Of a DNA stretch of 64,000 bases, positions 20,159 to 29,234 are shown piece after piece (positions within the stretch are counted from its first letter, which is position 1; each line of letters begins with the position of its first letter). This stretch comes from Hydrogenophaga sp. 2FB (GTDB lineage: Bacteria > Pseudomonadota > Gammaproteobacteria > Burkholderiales > Burkholderiaceae_C): contig NZ_SCML01000015.1 of assembly GCF_005503365.1 (NCBI RefSeq), forward strand, positions 46,547 through 110,546, given 5' to 3'. The notes under the pieces are model-generated. The model saw nothing but the letters and a program-made list of their open reading frames with translations. It was not told where the DNA came from and ran no database searches. Both the position numbers and the translations under genes were made by a program.

Positions 20159-21481
20159 TCAAGGTCGCTGCATGGTACAGGTGTGGGGTTGTTCGGCCTG
20201 CTGAGGGGTCAGGTTGCGGATCACGCGAAAGCCGTAACCCGAGCCTTCAACGTCGAACTTCACGCCGGGCGCGCCCTGCTTGTCCATCACGGCCACCGCC
20301 AGCGATTGCTGGAACTGGTGGTCACCAGCGCGCATGCGGGCGCGCTGGCCGGCCAGCGTCACGTCCGCCTTTTCCAGCTGGGCCGCGATGGTGGCGGCGT
20401 TGATCGGACCGCCCGCCGCGCCCGCGCGTTCGATGGCCTGGGCCAGCGACTCGATCATGAGTTGCATGCGCATGTGCACGTAGTCATCGGCCGGGCTGGG
20501 GAAGCGCTCGCGGAACGATTTGTAGAACGCCTCGGACTCGGGCGTGGGCACGTTGGGGAACCAGTCGGCCACGGCGATCACCTTGCCGATGCCGGCGTCG
20601 CCCATGGCGGCGGGCGCGCCGAGCGCATTGCCGTAGAAGGTGTAGAAGCTGCCCTCGAAGCCGCTTTCGCGCGCGGCCTTCACCAGCAGCGTGAGGTCGT
20701 TGCCCCAGTTGCCGGTGAGCACGGCTTGCGCGCCGCTGGCCTTGATCTTGGCGGCGTAGGGCATGAAGTCTTTCACGCGCGCCATGGGGTGCAGTTCGTC
20801 GCCGACGATCTTCACGTCGGGGCGTTGCGCGGCAATCTGGCTGCGCGCCTCGCGCAGCACGGCCTGGCCGAAGCTGTAGTCCTGCCCGATCAGGTAGATG
20901 TTCTTGAGTTGCTTGTCGTCTCGCAGCACGCTCATGAGCGCGCTCATGCGCATGTCGGCGTGGGCGTCGAAGCGGAAGTGCCAGTAGCTGCAGCGCTCGT
21001 TGGTGAGGATGGGGTCCACCGCCGAGTAGTTGAGGAACAGCATCTGGCGCGACGTGTTGCGCTCGTTGTGTTTGTTGATGGCGTCGATCAGCGCGCTGGC
21101 CGCGGCCGAAGAATTGCCCTGCGTGACGATGCTGATGTCGCGGTCGATCACCGAACGCAGCACCGAGAGCGCCTCTTCCGTCTGGCCCTTGCTGTCGAAG
21201 CGCTCGATCACCAGGGGTCGGTTTCCGCCCAGCGAGGCCGGCAGCTTCACACCGCCGCGGGCGTTGACCCGCTCGGTCGCCCAGACCAGGTTGCGGAACA
21301 CGGCTTCGCCGGTGTTGGCGATGGGGCCGGAGAGGCCTTCGATCATGCCGATGCGGATGGGTGCACCGGTGGCGGGCGCGGGCGCCTGGGCCAGGGACAC
21401 GGCGGTGGTCAGCGTGCCGACCAGGGCGGCGGCGAGCGCGCGGCGGCGCGGGGAAAACAGGGTGTCGAACAGGTGTTTCAT
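20159..21481 (-). CDS. Branched-chain-type amino acid ABC transporter, substrate-binding protein
   Basis: A 440-residue periplasmic binding protein of the LivK/Leu-Ile-Val family. An N-terminal signal peptide (MKHLFDTLFSPRRRALAAALVGTL..SLAQA) precedes the mature start APIRIGMIEGLSGPIANTGE. The middle has the two-lobed family pattern, for example IYLIGQDYSFGQAV. No permease or ATPase genes are adjacent, so it is an orphan component that may work with a distant transporter or act in sensing. The next gene encodes an aminotransferase. Confidence 0.88.
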   Translation of the reverse strand: MKHLFDTLFSPRRRALAAALVGTLTTAVSLAQAPAPATGAPIRIGMIEGLSGPIANTGEAVFRNLVWATERVNARGGVKLPASLGGNRPLVIERFDSKGQTEEALSVLRSVIDRDISIVTQGNSSAAASALIDAINKHNERNTSRQMLFLNYSAVDPILTNERCSYWHFRFDAHADMRMSALMSVLRDDKQLKNIYLIGQDYSFGQAVLREARSQIAAQRPDVKIVGDELHPMARVKDFMPYAAKIKASGAQAVLTGNWGNDLTLLVKAARESGFEGSFYTFYGNALGAPAAMGDAGIGKVIAVADWFPNVPTPESEAFYKSFRERFPSPADDYVHMRMQLMIESLAQAIERAGAAGGPINAATIAAQLEKADVTLAGQRARMRAGDHQFQQSLAVAVMDKQGAPGVKFDVEGSGYGFRVIRNLTPQQAEQPHTCTMQRP

Positions 21482-21638
21482 GGGGAAGCGGGTTTCGGTT
21501 GCGGGCCTTATTTGTCGCTCACGCGACAGGATGCCGAAGTCTAATTCATAATTATGGAACCCGGCATGCCCTCCATCGGACCGTCAAGGGCCTTGCCGGA
21601 CGGCCGATGGCGCTCGAGCCATGCATCGATCAAGGCGT

Positions 21639-23330
21639 TCAGGAAAAGTCCTCTTCCATGAAAACCCCCGCACCGCGCTGGCCCGAAGCCACTTGCTGCG
21701 ACTCGTCGGCGCGCAGTTGCACGCGCCGGATCTTGCCGGAGATGGTCTTGGGCAACTCCGTCACGAACTCGATCCGGCGAATGCGCTTGTACGGCGCCAG
21801 GTGCTGCCGCGAGAAGGCAAAAATGTCGCGCGCCAGATCGGGCCCGGCCTGCGCGCCCTGGCGCAGGATCAGGTAGGCCTTGGGCACGGCCAGGCGCACC
21901 GGGTCGGGGCTGGGCACCACGGCCACTTCCATCACCGCCTCGTGCTCCATCAGCGCGCTCTCCAGCTCGAACGGGCTGATGCGGTAGTCCGAGGCCTTGA
22001 ACACGTCGTCGCTGCGGCCCACGAAAGTGATGTATCCCTCGTCGTCGCGTTGGGCGATGTCACCGGTGTGGTAGTGCCCGTCGCGCATGGCGTCGCTGTT
22101 CTGCGACTCGCTGCCCTGGTAACCCAGCATCAGGCCGATTGGACGCTGCGCCAGCGGCAGCGACACCTCGCCTTCGCTCGCGGGCTGCCCGTCCACGTCC
22201 AGCAGCTCGATGCGATAACCCGGCAAGGGCCGTCCCATCGAGCCGGGCTTGAGCGGCTGGCCCGGTGGGTTGCCGATCTGGGCGGTGGTTTCGGTCTGGC
22301 CGTAGCCGTCGCGCAAGCCCAGGCCCCAGGCGGCCTGGACCTGTTCGATGATCTCGGGATTGAGCGGTTCGCCCGCGCCGATCACCTCGCGCAGGCTCAG
22401 GCGTTCGCGGCATGCCGCCAGGTCTTCCTGGATCAACATGCGCCACACCGTGGGTGGCGCGCACAGGCTGGTCACGCGATGGCGCTCCAGCACCGAGAGC
22501 AGCCCTGGCGCATCGAAGCGCGCGTAGTTGTAGATGAAGATGCAGGCACCCGCGTTCCACGGCGCGAAGAAGCAGCTCCAGGCGTGCTTGGCCCAGCCGG
22601 GCGACGAGATGTTCAGGTGCACGTCACCGGGCAGCAGGCCGATCCAGTACATGGTGGACAAGTGCCCCACCGGGTAGCTCTGGTGCGAATGCAGCACCAG
22701 CTTGGGCTTGGACGTGGTGCCCGAGGTGAAATAGAGCAACAGCGGATCGGTGGCGCGCGTGGGGCCGTCGGGCGTGAAGGCGATGGGCGCGCTGGCGGCG
22801 TCTTCGAAACGCTGCCAGCCCTCGACGAGGTCGCCCACGCTGATGCGCGTGTAGTCGCCCTCCAACCCTTCGAACTTGCCGGCGTGCGCGCTGCCCACCA
22901 CCACGTGGCGCACCTCACCGCGGTCGAGGCGGTCGCGCAGGTCCTGCGCGGTGAGCAAGGCGGTGGCGGGAATCACCACCGCGCCAAGTTTCATGGCGGC
23001 CAGCATCACCTCCCACAGTGGCAGCTCGTTGCCCAGCATGAGCAGGATGCGTTCGCCGCGGCGCACGCCCAGCGCGCGCAGGTGGTTGGCCACTTGTGAT
23101 GAGCGCTCCGCCATCTGCGCGAAGGAACGTTTCACCTCGCTGCCGTCGTCGCCCACGATGTGCAAGGCAGGGGCGTCGTTGCCGCGCGCCATCGCGTCGA
23201 AGTGGTCCAGCGCCCAGTTGAACTCGTCCAGCACGGGCCACTGGAAGTCGCGGTACGCGCGGTCGTAGTCCAGGCGGTGCTGTTGCAGAAAGTCGCGGGC
23301 GGCCAGGAAGGAAGCGGTGGAAGCGTTCAT
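21639..23330 (-). CDS. Acyl-CoA synthetase / AMP-dependent ligase
   Basis: A 563-residue adenylate-forming enzyme that activates a carboxylic acid to its CoA thioester using ATP. The P-loop-like motif YFTSGTTSKPKLVLHSH (near residue 215), the GYGQTETT motif (near residue 345), the hinge GRSDDVFKASDYRISPFELE and the C-terminal catalytic Lys in PKTISGKIRR are intact. The overall pattern resembles medium-chain or aryl acyl-CoA synthetases. I choose ATG 23330 (MNASTASFLAARDF); one five codons upstream is possible. The substrate cannot be deduced. Confidence 0.88.
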   Translation of the reverse strand: MNASTASFLAARDFLQQHRLDYDRAYRDFQWPVLDEFNWALDHFDAMARGNDAPALHIVGDDGSEVKRSFAQMAERSSQVANHLRALGVRRGERILLMLGNELPLWEVMLAAMKLGAVVIPATALLTAQDLRDRLDRGEVRHVVVGSAHAGKFEGLEGDYTRISVGDLVEGWQRFEDAASAPIAFTPDGPTRATDPLLLYFTSGTTSKPKLVLHSHQSYPVGHLSTMYWIGLLPGDVHLNISSPGWAKHAWSCFFAPWNAGACIFIYNYARFDAPGLLSVLERHRVTSLCAPPTVWRMLIQEDLAACRERLSLREVIGAGEPLNPEIIEQVQAAWGLGLRDGYGQTETTAQIGNPPGQPLKPGSMGRPLPGYRIELLDVDGQPASEGEVSLPLAQRPIGLMLGYQGSESQNSDAMRDGHYHTGDIAQRDDEGYITFVGRSDDVFKASDYRISPFELESALMEHEAVMEVAVVPSPDPVRLAVPKAYLILRQGAQAGPDLARDIFAFSRQHLAPYKRIRRIEFVTELPKTISGKIRRVQLRADESQQVASGQRGAGVFMEEDFS

Positions 23331-23365
23331 GGGTCGGTGGTGCAACAGAGGGTTGAGAAACGTAT

Positions 23366-24451
23366 CTAGCGCAGATCGGACAGCGGCCAGCGCGGCTTGA
23401 CGTCGAAGCGGTAGTCGACCTCACCGGCCTCATCGGCAGACGCCAGCCCGGCCTGCGCGCGCATGCCGCCCGCGAGCGCGATCATGGCGCCGTTGTCGGT
23501 GCACAGGTGCAGCTCGGGGTAGTGCACGCGCACACCCGCCTTGGCACAGGCTTCGCCGAGTTGCGCGCGCAGCAGCGCGTTGGCCCCCACGCCGCCGGCC
23601 ACCACGAGGCGGCGCAGGCCGCTCTGGCGCACCGCCGTCATCGACTTCTTCACCAGCACTTCGACGATGGCCGCCTGCACGCTGGCGGCCACGTCGGCTT
23701 TCTGCTGTGCGCTCAGCGGGTCGGCCAGGTGTGGCAGGGCCGGACCATCGGGATGCGCGTGGGCCAGGCGCTTCACCTGCGTGAGCACCGCCGTCTTCAG
23801 GCCGGCAAAGGAGAAGTCCAGGTCGCCGCTGTGCAGCAAGGGACGCGGGAACTTGTAGGCCAAGGGGTCGCCCTGCTGCGCCAGGCGCGAGAGCGCCGGA
23901 CCGCCGGGGTACGGCAAGCCGAGCAGCTTGGCCGATTTGTCGAACGCCTCGCCGGCCGCGTCGTCGATGGTTTCACCCAGCAATTCGTAGCGGCCCACGC
24001 CGTCCACCCGCATGAGCTGGCTGTGCCCACCGGACACGAGCAGTGCCACGAAGGGGAACTCGGGCGGGTCGGCGCTCAGGAACGGCGACAGCAAATGGCC
24101 TTCGAGGTGGTGCACGCCGATCACCGGCTTGCCCAAGGCGAAGCCGAGCGCACAGGCCACGCCCGAGCCCACCAGCAGCGCGCCCGCCAGACCCGGCCCG
24201 CGTGTGTAGGCCACGGCGTCCACGGCCGAGAGCGGCAGGCCGGCTTGCGCCAGCACGGCGTCGGTCAGGGGCAGCACGCGGCGGATGTGGTCGCGGCTGG
24301 CGAGTTCGGGCACCACGCCGCCATAGGCCTGGTGCATCTCGATCTGGCTGTGCAAGGCATGCCCCAACAGGCGGGGTGTGGCGCTACCGCTGGCGTCGAC
24401 CAGGGCCACGCCGGTTTCGTCGCAGGACGACTCGATTCCCAATATCAGCAT
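23366..24451 (-). CDS. tsaD: tRNA N6-adenosine threonylcarbamoyltransferase TsaD
   Basis: A 361-residue Kae1/TsaD enzyme that transfers threonylcarbamoyl to A37 of ANN-decoding tRNAs. It starts [19 protein letters not shown] and contains the metal-binding [11 protein letters not shown] and the nucleotide motif LVSGGHSQL, and later [13 protein letters not shown]. The ATG at 24451 is clear; in-frame sequence upstream is antisense to the divergent gene. It is divergent from the NIT-ANTAR gene, whose sigma-54 promoter lies in the short gap. Confidence 0.97.
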   Translation of the reverse strand: MLILGIESSCDETGVALVDASGSATPRLLGHALHSQIEMHQAYGGVVPELASRDHIRRVLPLTDAVLAQAGLPLSAVDAVAYTRGPGLAGALLVGSGVACALGFALGKPVIGVHHLEGHLLSPFLSADPPEFPFVALLVSGGHSQLMRVDGVGRYELLGETIDDAAGEAFDKSAKLLGLPYPGGPALSRLAQQGDPLAYKFPRPLLHSGDLDFSFAGLKTAVLTQVKRLAHAHPDGPALPHLADPLSAQQKADVAASVQAAIVEVLVKKSMTAVRQSGLRRLVVAGGVGANALLRAQLGEACAKAGVRVHYPELHLCTDNGAMIALAGGMRAQAGLASADEAGEVDYRFDVKPRWPLSDLR

Positions 24452-24467
24452 GCGGGAAGTGTACGGG

Positions 24468-24483
24468 CGGCATGTTTGTTGCT
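24468..24483 (+). promoter_or_regulatory. Sigma-54 promoter for the NIT-ANTAR gene
   Basis: CGGCATGTTTGTTGCT matches the -24/-12 consensus TGGCACG-N4-TTGCW, with GG and GC exactly 12 bases apart and TTGCT intact; mismatches are only at the first and sixth positions. Predicted transcription start is near 24494, 28 bases before the gene. Confidence 0.7.
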
Positions 24484-24521
24484 CAGTCCCCAGGGACATG
24501 CCTTGCCTTCCCCACGAACCC

Positions 24522-25778
24522 ATGAAATCGGGCCTGAACTTCCTCGTTGCCGCCAAGCGCTGTGAAATTGCCGAGCTGCAGCAGCTCGCGCTCACGAGCG
24601 CGCTGGTGAACGTCACCGGCCGGCTCATCCATGGGCTGCAGCGCGAACGGGGGTTGTCCAACCTGCTCATCGGCTCGCAGGGAGGGCGCTTCGCGGAGAT
24701 GCGCGCGCACCAGATCGAGGAATGCCGCCAGATCGAGGGCGAGTTGCGCGCGTGTTTCGACAGCCTGGACACGGCGTCGGCCCGCGTGGGCCACGGCGCG
24801 CGCCTGTTCAGCCGCATCGCCTACGTGCTGCATGGGCTGGATGCGCTGGACGGTTTGCGCGAGCACGTGGCCTCGCTGCAGTGGAACACCCGCCAGGCCA
24901 CCGACGCGTACGTGCGGCTGGTGGCCGGCCTGCTGGCGGTGGTGTTCGAGGCCGCCGACAGCGCCAGCGACCCGGAGATTTCCCGCCTGCTGGTGGCGCG
25001 CTTCAACTTCATGCAGGGCAAGGAGTTCGCCGGCCAGGAGCGCGCCGTGGGCTCGGCACTGTTCGCCTCGGGCCGTGCCGACACGGGCGAGCAGCAACGC
25101 CTGCTGCACCTGATCGAATCGCAGGAGCGCTGCCTGCAGGTGTTCACCGAGTTCGCGAATCCGCGCGTGGTGGATTTCTGGGCCGTCAGCCAGGCCAGCA
25201 CCACCCTCGCCGAACTCGAGCGCATGCGGCGCGTGCTCTGCACCGCGGCGCAGGGCGTGCCGCTCAACGCGCAGCTCAGCCAGGCCTGGTTCGACTGCTG
25301 CAGCCAGCGCATCGACCGCATGAAGTCGGTGGAGGACCGGCTCGCGCTCGACCTGCTGCGCGCCTGCGAAGACAAGACCACCGCCGCGCGTGCCGAACTG
25401 GCGTCGTACCAGGCGCTCCAGGCCACGCCCGCGCAGGAGGTCGACGCGCTGTCCTTCTTCCACGACGTGCCCGCAAACTTCGGCGTCAGCCCGCCCAGCT
25501 ACGGCCTGCAGCTGGACCGCCCTGTCCTGGAGCTGGTGCAGGAGCAGTCGCGCCGCCTGCAAACCATGAGCGATGAACTCGACACCGTGCGCGCCAGCCT
25601 GAACGAGCGCAAGGTGATCGAACGCGCCAAGGGCCTGCTGATGGCGCACCGCCAGTTGCGCGAGGAAGAGGCGCACAAGACCATGCGCCAGATGGCGATG
25701 AACCAGAACCGCCGCCTGATCGAAGTGGCCGAGGCGGTGCTGGCCATGGCCGAGGTGCTCCCCGAACGGCCGCGCTGA
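24522..25778 (+). CDS. nasR: Nitrate-sensing transcription antiterminator (NIT + ANTAR domains, NasR-like)
   Basis: A 418-residue cytosolic protein with an N-terminal NIT domain (from about residue 25, motif [19 protein letters not shown] domains bind nitrate or nitrite) and a C-terminal ANTAR RNA-binding domain (about residues 355-412, with [25 protein letters not shown], cut here to its core). This is the architecture of Klebsiella NasR, which prevents termination in a nitrate-operon leader when nitrate is bound. The gene directly precedes the nrt leader that contains suitable hairpins. The ATG at 24522 ([13 protein letters not shown]) is preferred; ATG 24498 would add eight residues. Confidence 0.87.
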   Translation: MKSGLNFLVAAKRCEIAELQQLALTSALVNVTGRLIHGLQRERGLSNLLIGSQGGRFAEMRAHQIEECRQIEGELRACFDSLDTASARVGHGARLFSRIAYVLHGLDALDGLREHVASLQWNTRQATDAYVRLVAGLLAVVFEAADSASDPEISRLLVARFNFMQGKEFAGQERAVGSALFASGRADTGEQQRLLHLIESQERCLQVFTEFANPRVVDFWAVSQASTTLAELERMRRVLCTAAQGVPLNAQLSQAWFDCCSQRIDRMKSVEDRLALDLLRACEDKTTAARAELASYQALQATPAQEVDALSFFHDVPANFGVSPPSYGLQLDRPVLELVQEQSRRLQTMSDELDTVRASLNERKVIERAKGLLMAHRQLREEEAHKTMRQMAMNQNRRLIEVAEAVLAMAEVLPERPR

Positions 25779-25798
25779 AGCCACGCCCGGTGCTGCGG

Positions 25799-25843
25799 TG
25801 CACAAATACCGTGCCACCCTCGCCCACCGCACCAATTTGAAGC
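25799..25843 (+). promoter_or_regulatory. Two NtrC-like binding sites upstream of nrtA
   Basis: TGCACAAATACCGTGCC at 25799-25815 fits the dyad GCAC-N7-GTGC of NtrC sites. A second, less exact copy GCACCAATTTGAAGC lies at 25829-25843, about 30 bases away. Both sit roughly 90-130 bases before the sigma-54 promoter, the usual enhancer distance. The match is by eye to the known consensus GCACC-N5-GGTGC. Confidence 0.45.
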
Positions 25844-25930
25844 CCGTCGAGCGCCGCCCCGTGGCGATCGCCTCCCCTTGAAGCGGCGGTTTCCCTTTGA
25901 AATCAATCCACAGTGGGATAACCCGCAGGT

Positions 25931-25946
25931 TGGCACGGCAACTGCT
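25931..25946 (+). promoter_or_regulatory. Sigma-54 promoter of the nrtABC operon
   Basis: TGGCACGGCAACTGCT matches TGGCACG-N4-TTGCW except for one base (C for T at the first base of the -12 box). GG and GC are 12 bases apart. The predicted start is near 25957, giving a leader of about 153 bases before nrtA that contains the hairpins described below. Confidence 0.8.
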
Positions 25947-25960
25947 TTAGAGAAGGCAAC

Positions 25961-26023
25961 GAAAGCCGGGCCAATGGCGGCAAGGCTTTCCACAGTCTTC
26001 CCAGACACAGGACAACGGCGTCC
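25961..26023 (+). promoter_or_regulatory. ANTAR-type two-hairpin RNA element in the nrtA leader
   Basis: Hairpin 1 (25961-25990) pairs GAAAGCC with GGCTTTC, then GCC with GGC after a 2x2 internal loop, and closes on the hexaloop AATGGC. Hairpin 2 (26010-26023) pairs GGAC with GTCC around the hexaloop AACGGC. Both loops have A at position 1 and G at position 4, the features reported for ANTAR-bound RNA. Hairpin 2 overlaps the 5' arm of the following terminator stem, so they exclude each other. Confidence 0.72.
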
Positions 26024-26090
26024 ATTTCCCGCCCTGCGCAGCGCAGGCATGGAAATGGGCGCCGTTGTGTTTTGGGGCTTCGATTTTTTT
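26012..26090 (+). terminator. Regulated terminator (attenuator) in the nrtA leader
   Basis: The arm at 26012-26029 pairs over 18 continuous base pairs (one U-G) with 26051-26068, and the apical region adds a CCTGCG/CGCAGG stem. The stem is followed by GTTTTGGGG and, 16 bases downstream, by seven Ts (26084-26090). The 5' arm shares 26012-26023 with ANTAR hairpin 2. The immediate U tract is imperfect, so terminator strength is uncertain. Confidence 0.68.
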
Positions 26091-26109
26091 CATCAGCAAG
26101 GAGTTGGTC

Positions 26110-27387
26110 ATGAACGCAGTCACCCCCACCCCAGCCGCCAGCGCCACGCCGCTCACGGACTCGCGCCGCGAGTTCATCAAGAAGGGCAGCGCGATCGGCA
26201 CGGCCGCCCTCTTCTCCACGCTGGGCCACCACGGCGTCTGGGCCGCCGGCTCCGATGCGCCGGAGAAAACCGAAGTCAAGATCGGCTTCATTCCGCTGAC
26301 CGACTGCGCCAGCGTGGTGATGGCCGCCGAACTCGGCCTGGACAAGAAGCACGGCGTGAAGATCGTGCCGACCAAGGAAGCGAGCTGGGCCGGTGTGCGC
26401 GACAAACTCGTCAACGGCGAGCTGGACATGGCCCATGTGCTCTACGGCCTGATCTACGGTCTGCAGCTCGGCACCGCCGGCCCGAAGAAAGACATGGCCG
26501 TGCTGATGAACCTGAACCACAACGGCCAGGCCATCACGCTGTCGAAGAAGCTGGCGGACAAGGGCGCGGTGGACGGCCCGTCGCTGGCCAAGCTGATGGC
26601 CAGCGAGAAGCGCGAATACACCTTCGCCCAGACCTTCCCCACCGGCACGCACGCGATGTGGCTCTACTACTGGCTCGCCGCCGCGGGCATCGACCCGTTC
26701 AAGGACGCGCGCGCCATCGTGGTGCCGCCGCCGCAGATGGTGGCCAACATGCGCGTGGGCAACATGGACGGCTTCTGCGTCGGCGAGCCCTGGAACCACC
26801 GCGCCATCATGGACGGCATCGGCATCACTGCCAACACCACGCAGGACATCTGGAAGGACCACCCCGAGAAGGTGCTCGGCACCACGGCCGAGTTCGTGCA
26901 GAAGAACCCGAACACCGCGCGCGCCGTGACCGCCGCGATTCTGGAAGCCGGCAAGTGGATCGACGCCGGTCTGCAGAACAAGAACAAGATGGCCGAGACG
27001 ATCGCGCAGCGCTCGTACGTGAACACCGGCGTGGACGCGATCAACCAGCGCATCCTGGGCCGCTACCAGAACGGCCTGGGCAAGACCTGGGACGACCCCA
27101 ACCACATGAAGTTCTACAACGACGGCGCGGTGAACTACCCGTACCTGAGCGACGGCATGTGGTTTCTCACGCAGCACAAGCGCTGGGGCCTGTTGAAGTC
27201 GCACCCCGACTACCTGGCCGTGGCCAAGCAGGTCAACCGCATCGACATCTACAAGGAAGCCGCGTCCGCCAGCAAGACGCCGCTGCCCAAGTCGGACATG
27301 CGCAGCGCCAAGTTCATCGACGGCGTGGTGTGGGACGGCAAGGACCCCGCCAAGTACGCCGACGGTTTCAAGACCCGGGCCGCGTGA
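26110..27387 (+). CDS. nrtA: Nitrate ABC transporter, substrate-binding protein NrtA
   Basis: A 425-residue nitrate/nitrite-binding protein of the NrtA/CmpA family. A twin-arginine signal (SRREFIKKGSAIGTAALF) at about residues 17-34 predicts export by Tat in a folded state. The body has KIGFIPLTDCASVVMAAELGL and the ligand-lobe segments FPTGTHAMWLYYWLAAAGI and VGEPWNHRAI typical of nitrate binders. The ATG at 26110 follows an AAGGAG ribosome site. It is the first gene of nrtABC and follows the attenuator leader. Confidence 0.94.
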   Translation: MNAVTPTPAASATPLTDSRREFIKKGSAIGTAALFSTLGHHGVWAAGSDAPEKTEVKIGFIPLTDCASVVMAAELGLDKKHGVKIVPTKEASWAGVRDKLVNGELDMAHVLYGLIYGLQLGTAGPKKDMAVLMNLNHNGQAITLSKKLADKGAVDGPSLAKLMASEKREYTFAQTFPTGTHAMWLYYWLAAAGIDPFKDARAIVVPPPQMVANMRVGNMDGFCVGEPWNHRAIMDGIGITANTTQDIWKDHPEKVLGTTAEFVQKNPNTARAVTAAILEAGKWIDAGLQNKNKMAETIAQRSYVNTGVDAINQRILGRYQNGLGKTWDDPNHMKFYNDGAVNYPYLSDGMWFLTQHKRWGLLKSHPDYLAVAKQVNRIDIYKEAASASKTPLPKSDMRSAKFIDGVVWDGKDPAKYADGFKTRAA

Positions 27388-27411
27388 GCGCCCTCACAAC
27401 GGAGCATCACC

Positions 27412-28353
27412 ATGGTCAGTGCCGTATTCCACTCTCCTCTTGAGGCGATGGCGCCCGCCCCCGCGGCGGCGGTGTCGCAAACCCGGTTCGCGACGGCCGC
27501 CATCGCCGCCGCCGCGCACCCTGCAACCGAGGCGCCACGCCAGGCCGCAGCGCCCTCACCCTGGCGCGAGCGCTTGTCGGGCTTCTTCCGCGCCGTGCTG
27601 CCGCCCGTGCTCGGGCTGGCCTTCCTGGTGATCGTGTGGTCGCTCGTGGCCGGCACGGGCGACAGCGGCATCCCCACGCCGCTGGCCACCTGGACACAAG
27701 CCGTCAGCGTGTTCTCCGACCCGTTCTACCAGGCCGGTCCGAACGACCAGGGCGTGGGCTGGAACGTGCTCATGTCGCTGCAGCGCGTGGCGGTCGGCTT
27801 CGGTCTGGCCGCGCTCGTGGGCATTCCGGCGGGCTTTGCCATCGGCCGCTTCGAGTTCCTCAGCCGCATGTTCAACCCGCTCATCAGCCTGCTGCGCCCG
27901 GTGTCGCCGCTGGCCTGGCTGCCGATCGGCCTGCTGGTGTTCAAGGGTGCGAACCCCGCCGCCATCTGGACCATCTTCATCTGCTCGATCTGGCCCATGA
28001 TCATCAACACCGCCGTGGGCGTGCAGCGCGTGCCGCAGGACTACATGAACGTGGCGCGTGTGCTCAACCTGAGCGAATGGAAGATCTTCACCAAGATCCT
28101 CTTTCCGGCCGTTCTGCCCTACCTGCTCACCGGCGTGCGCCTGGCCGTGGGCACGGCCTGGCTGGTGATCGTGGCTGCCGAAATGCTGACCGGTGGCGTG
28201 GGCATCGGCTTCTGGATCTGGGACGAGTGGAACAACCTGAATGTCGCCAGCATCATCATCGCGATCTTCGTGATCGGCATCGTCGGTTTGCTGCTCGAGT
28301 TCGGCCTGATCAAGCTGGCCACGCTGTTCACATACGAAGAGGTGAAGTCATGA
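27412..28353 (+). CDS. nrtB: Nitrate ABC transporter, permease NrtB
   Basis: A 313-residue inner-membrane permease with about six helices. A low-complexity Ala/Pro-rich cytosolic N-terminus of roughly 45 residues precedes the first helix. The ABC coupling (EAA-type) loop is visible in VLNLSEWKIFTKILFPAVLP around residue 220. It is 24 bases after nrtA and overlaps nrtC by 4 bases (ATGA). Confidence 0.95.
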   Translation: MVSAVFHSPLEAMAPAPAAAVSQTRFATAAIAAAAHPATEAPRQAAAPSPWRERLSGFFRAVLPPVLGLAFLVIVWSLVAGTGDSGIPTPLATWTQAVSVFSDPFYQAGPNDQGVGWNVLMSLQRVAVGFGLAALVGIPAGFAIGRFEFLSRMFNPLISLLRPVSPLAWLPIGLLVFKGANPAAIWTIFICSIWPMIINTAVGVQRVPQDYMNVARVLNLSEWKIFTKILFPAVLPYLLTGVRLAVGTAWLVIVAAEMLTGGVGIGFWIWDEWNNLNVASIIIAIFVIGIVGLLLEFGLIKLATLFTYEEVKS

Positions 28354-29156
28354 ACGACGCATCCAAATACATCGAGATCCAGAACGTCGAACAAACCTTC
28401 AAGACCCGCAAGGGCAATTTTCCCGCGCTGCGCGACATCCACCTGACCGTGGCCAAGGGCGAGTTCGTCACGCTCATCGGCCACTCGGGCTGCGGCAAGT
28501 CCACGCTGCTCAACCTCATTGCCGGCCTCACCACGCCCACCAATGGCGTGCTGCTCTGCGCCAACAAGGAAATCAACGGCCCCGGCCCCGAGCGCGCGGT
28601 GGTGTTCCAGAACCACTCGCTGCTGCCGTGGTTGACGTGCTTCGAGAACGTCCACCTCGCGGTCGAGCGCGTGTTCGGCGGCAGCGAAAACAAGGCCCAA
28701 CTCAAGGCCCGCACCGACGCCGCGCTGGCGCTGGTCGGCCTCACGCCTGCCGCACAGAAACGCCCCGGCGAAATCTCCGGCGGCATGAAACAACGCGTGG
28801 GCATTGCGCGCGCGCTGTCGATGGAGCCCAAGGTGCTGCTGATGGACGAGCCCTTCGGCGCACTCGACGCCCTCACCCGCGCCAAGCTGCAGGACGAGTT
28901 GCTGGAGATCGTGGCGCGCACACAGAGCACGGTGGTGATGGTCACGCACGATGTGGACGAGGCCGTGCTGCTGAGCGACCGCATCGTGATGCTCACCAAC
29001 GGCCCGGCCGCCACCATCGGCGAGGTGCTCACGGTGGACCTGCCACGCCCGCGCCACCGCGTCGAACTGGCCGACAGCCCGGCGTACCAGCAGTGCCGCA
29101 AGCAAGTGATCGACTTCCTCTACACCCGCCAAGCGCACGTGGAAAAGGCGGCCTGA
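28350..29156 (+). CDS. nrtC: Nitrate ABC transporter, ATP-binding protein (NrtC/NrtD type)
   Basis: A 268-residue ABC ATPase that energises nitrate uptake. Walker A is GHSGCGKST near residue 47, the signature is EISGGMKQRVGIARAL, and Walker B is VLLMDEPFGALD. It lacks the C-terminal NrtA-like regulatory domain of cyanobacterial NrtC and so resembles NrtD in length. The ATG at 28350 overlaps the nrtB stop. Confidence 0.94.
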   Translation: MNDASKYIEIQNVEQTFKTRKGNFPALRDIHLTVAKGEFVTLIGHSGCGKSTLLNLIAGLTTPTNGVLLCANKEINGPGPERAVVFQNHSLLPWLTCFENVHLAVERVFGGSENKAQLKARTDAALALVGLTPAAQKRPGEISGGMKQRVGIARALSMEPKVLLMDEPFGALDALTRAKLQDELLEIVARTQSTVVMVTHDVDEAVLLSDRIVMLTNGPAATIGEVLTVDLPRPRHRVELADSPAYQQCRKQVIDFLYTRQAHVEKAA

Positions 29157-29189
29157 GCCCCAAAACGGCGCATGCACCCGCCCTTTCAC

Positions 29190-29205
29190 GGGCATGGAAT
29201 TTGCG
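29190..29205 (+). promoter_or_regulatory. Candidate sigma-54 promoter for narK
   Basis: GGGCATGGAATTTGCG keeps GG and GC 12 bases apart and an intact TTGC; it differs from the consensus at the first, sixth and last positions. The predicted start is near 29216. It lies just past the nrtC stop, so narK may be served both by its own start and by read-through. Confidence 0.55.
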
Positions 29206-29216
29206 AGAAGAACGGC

Positions 29217-29234
29217 AAGGCTAACGACGGCCTT
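29217..29234 (+). promoter_or_regulatory. Hexaloop hairpin at the start of the narK leader
   Basis: AAGGCT pairs with GGCCTT (six pairs, one U-G) around the loop AACGAC, identical to the loop of the second nirB hairpin. Three further Ts follow the stem, so it could itself act as a weak terminator. No second A1/G4 hexaloop is found here; downstream there are other strong stems, such as GCATCGGG with CCCGATGC (29242-29273). Confidence 0.45.

Noticed and set aside
25906..25919. Hairpin ATCC-ACAGTG-GGAT with an A1/G4 hexaloop before nrtA
   Set aside because: It lies upstream of the sigma-54 promoter at 25931, so it would not be in the predicted transcript. Hairpins at 25961 and 26010 fit better.
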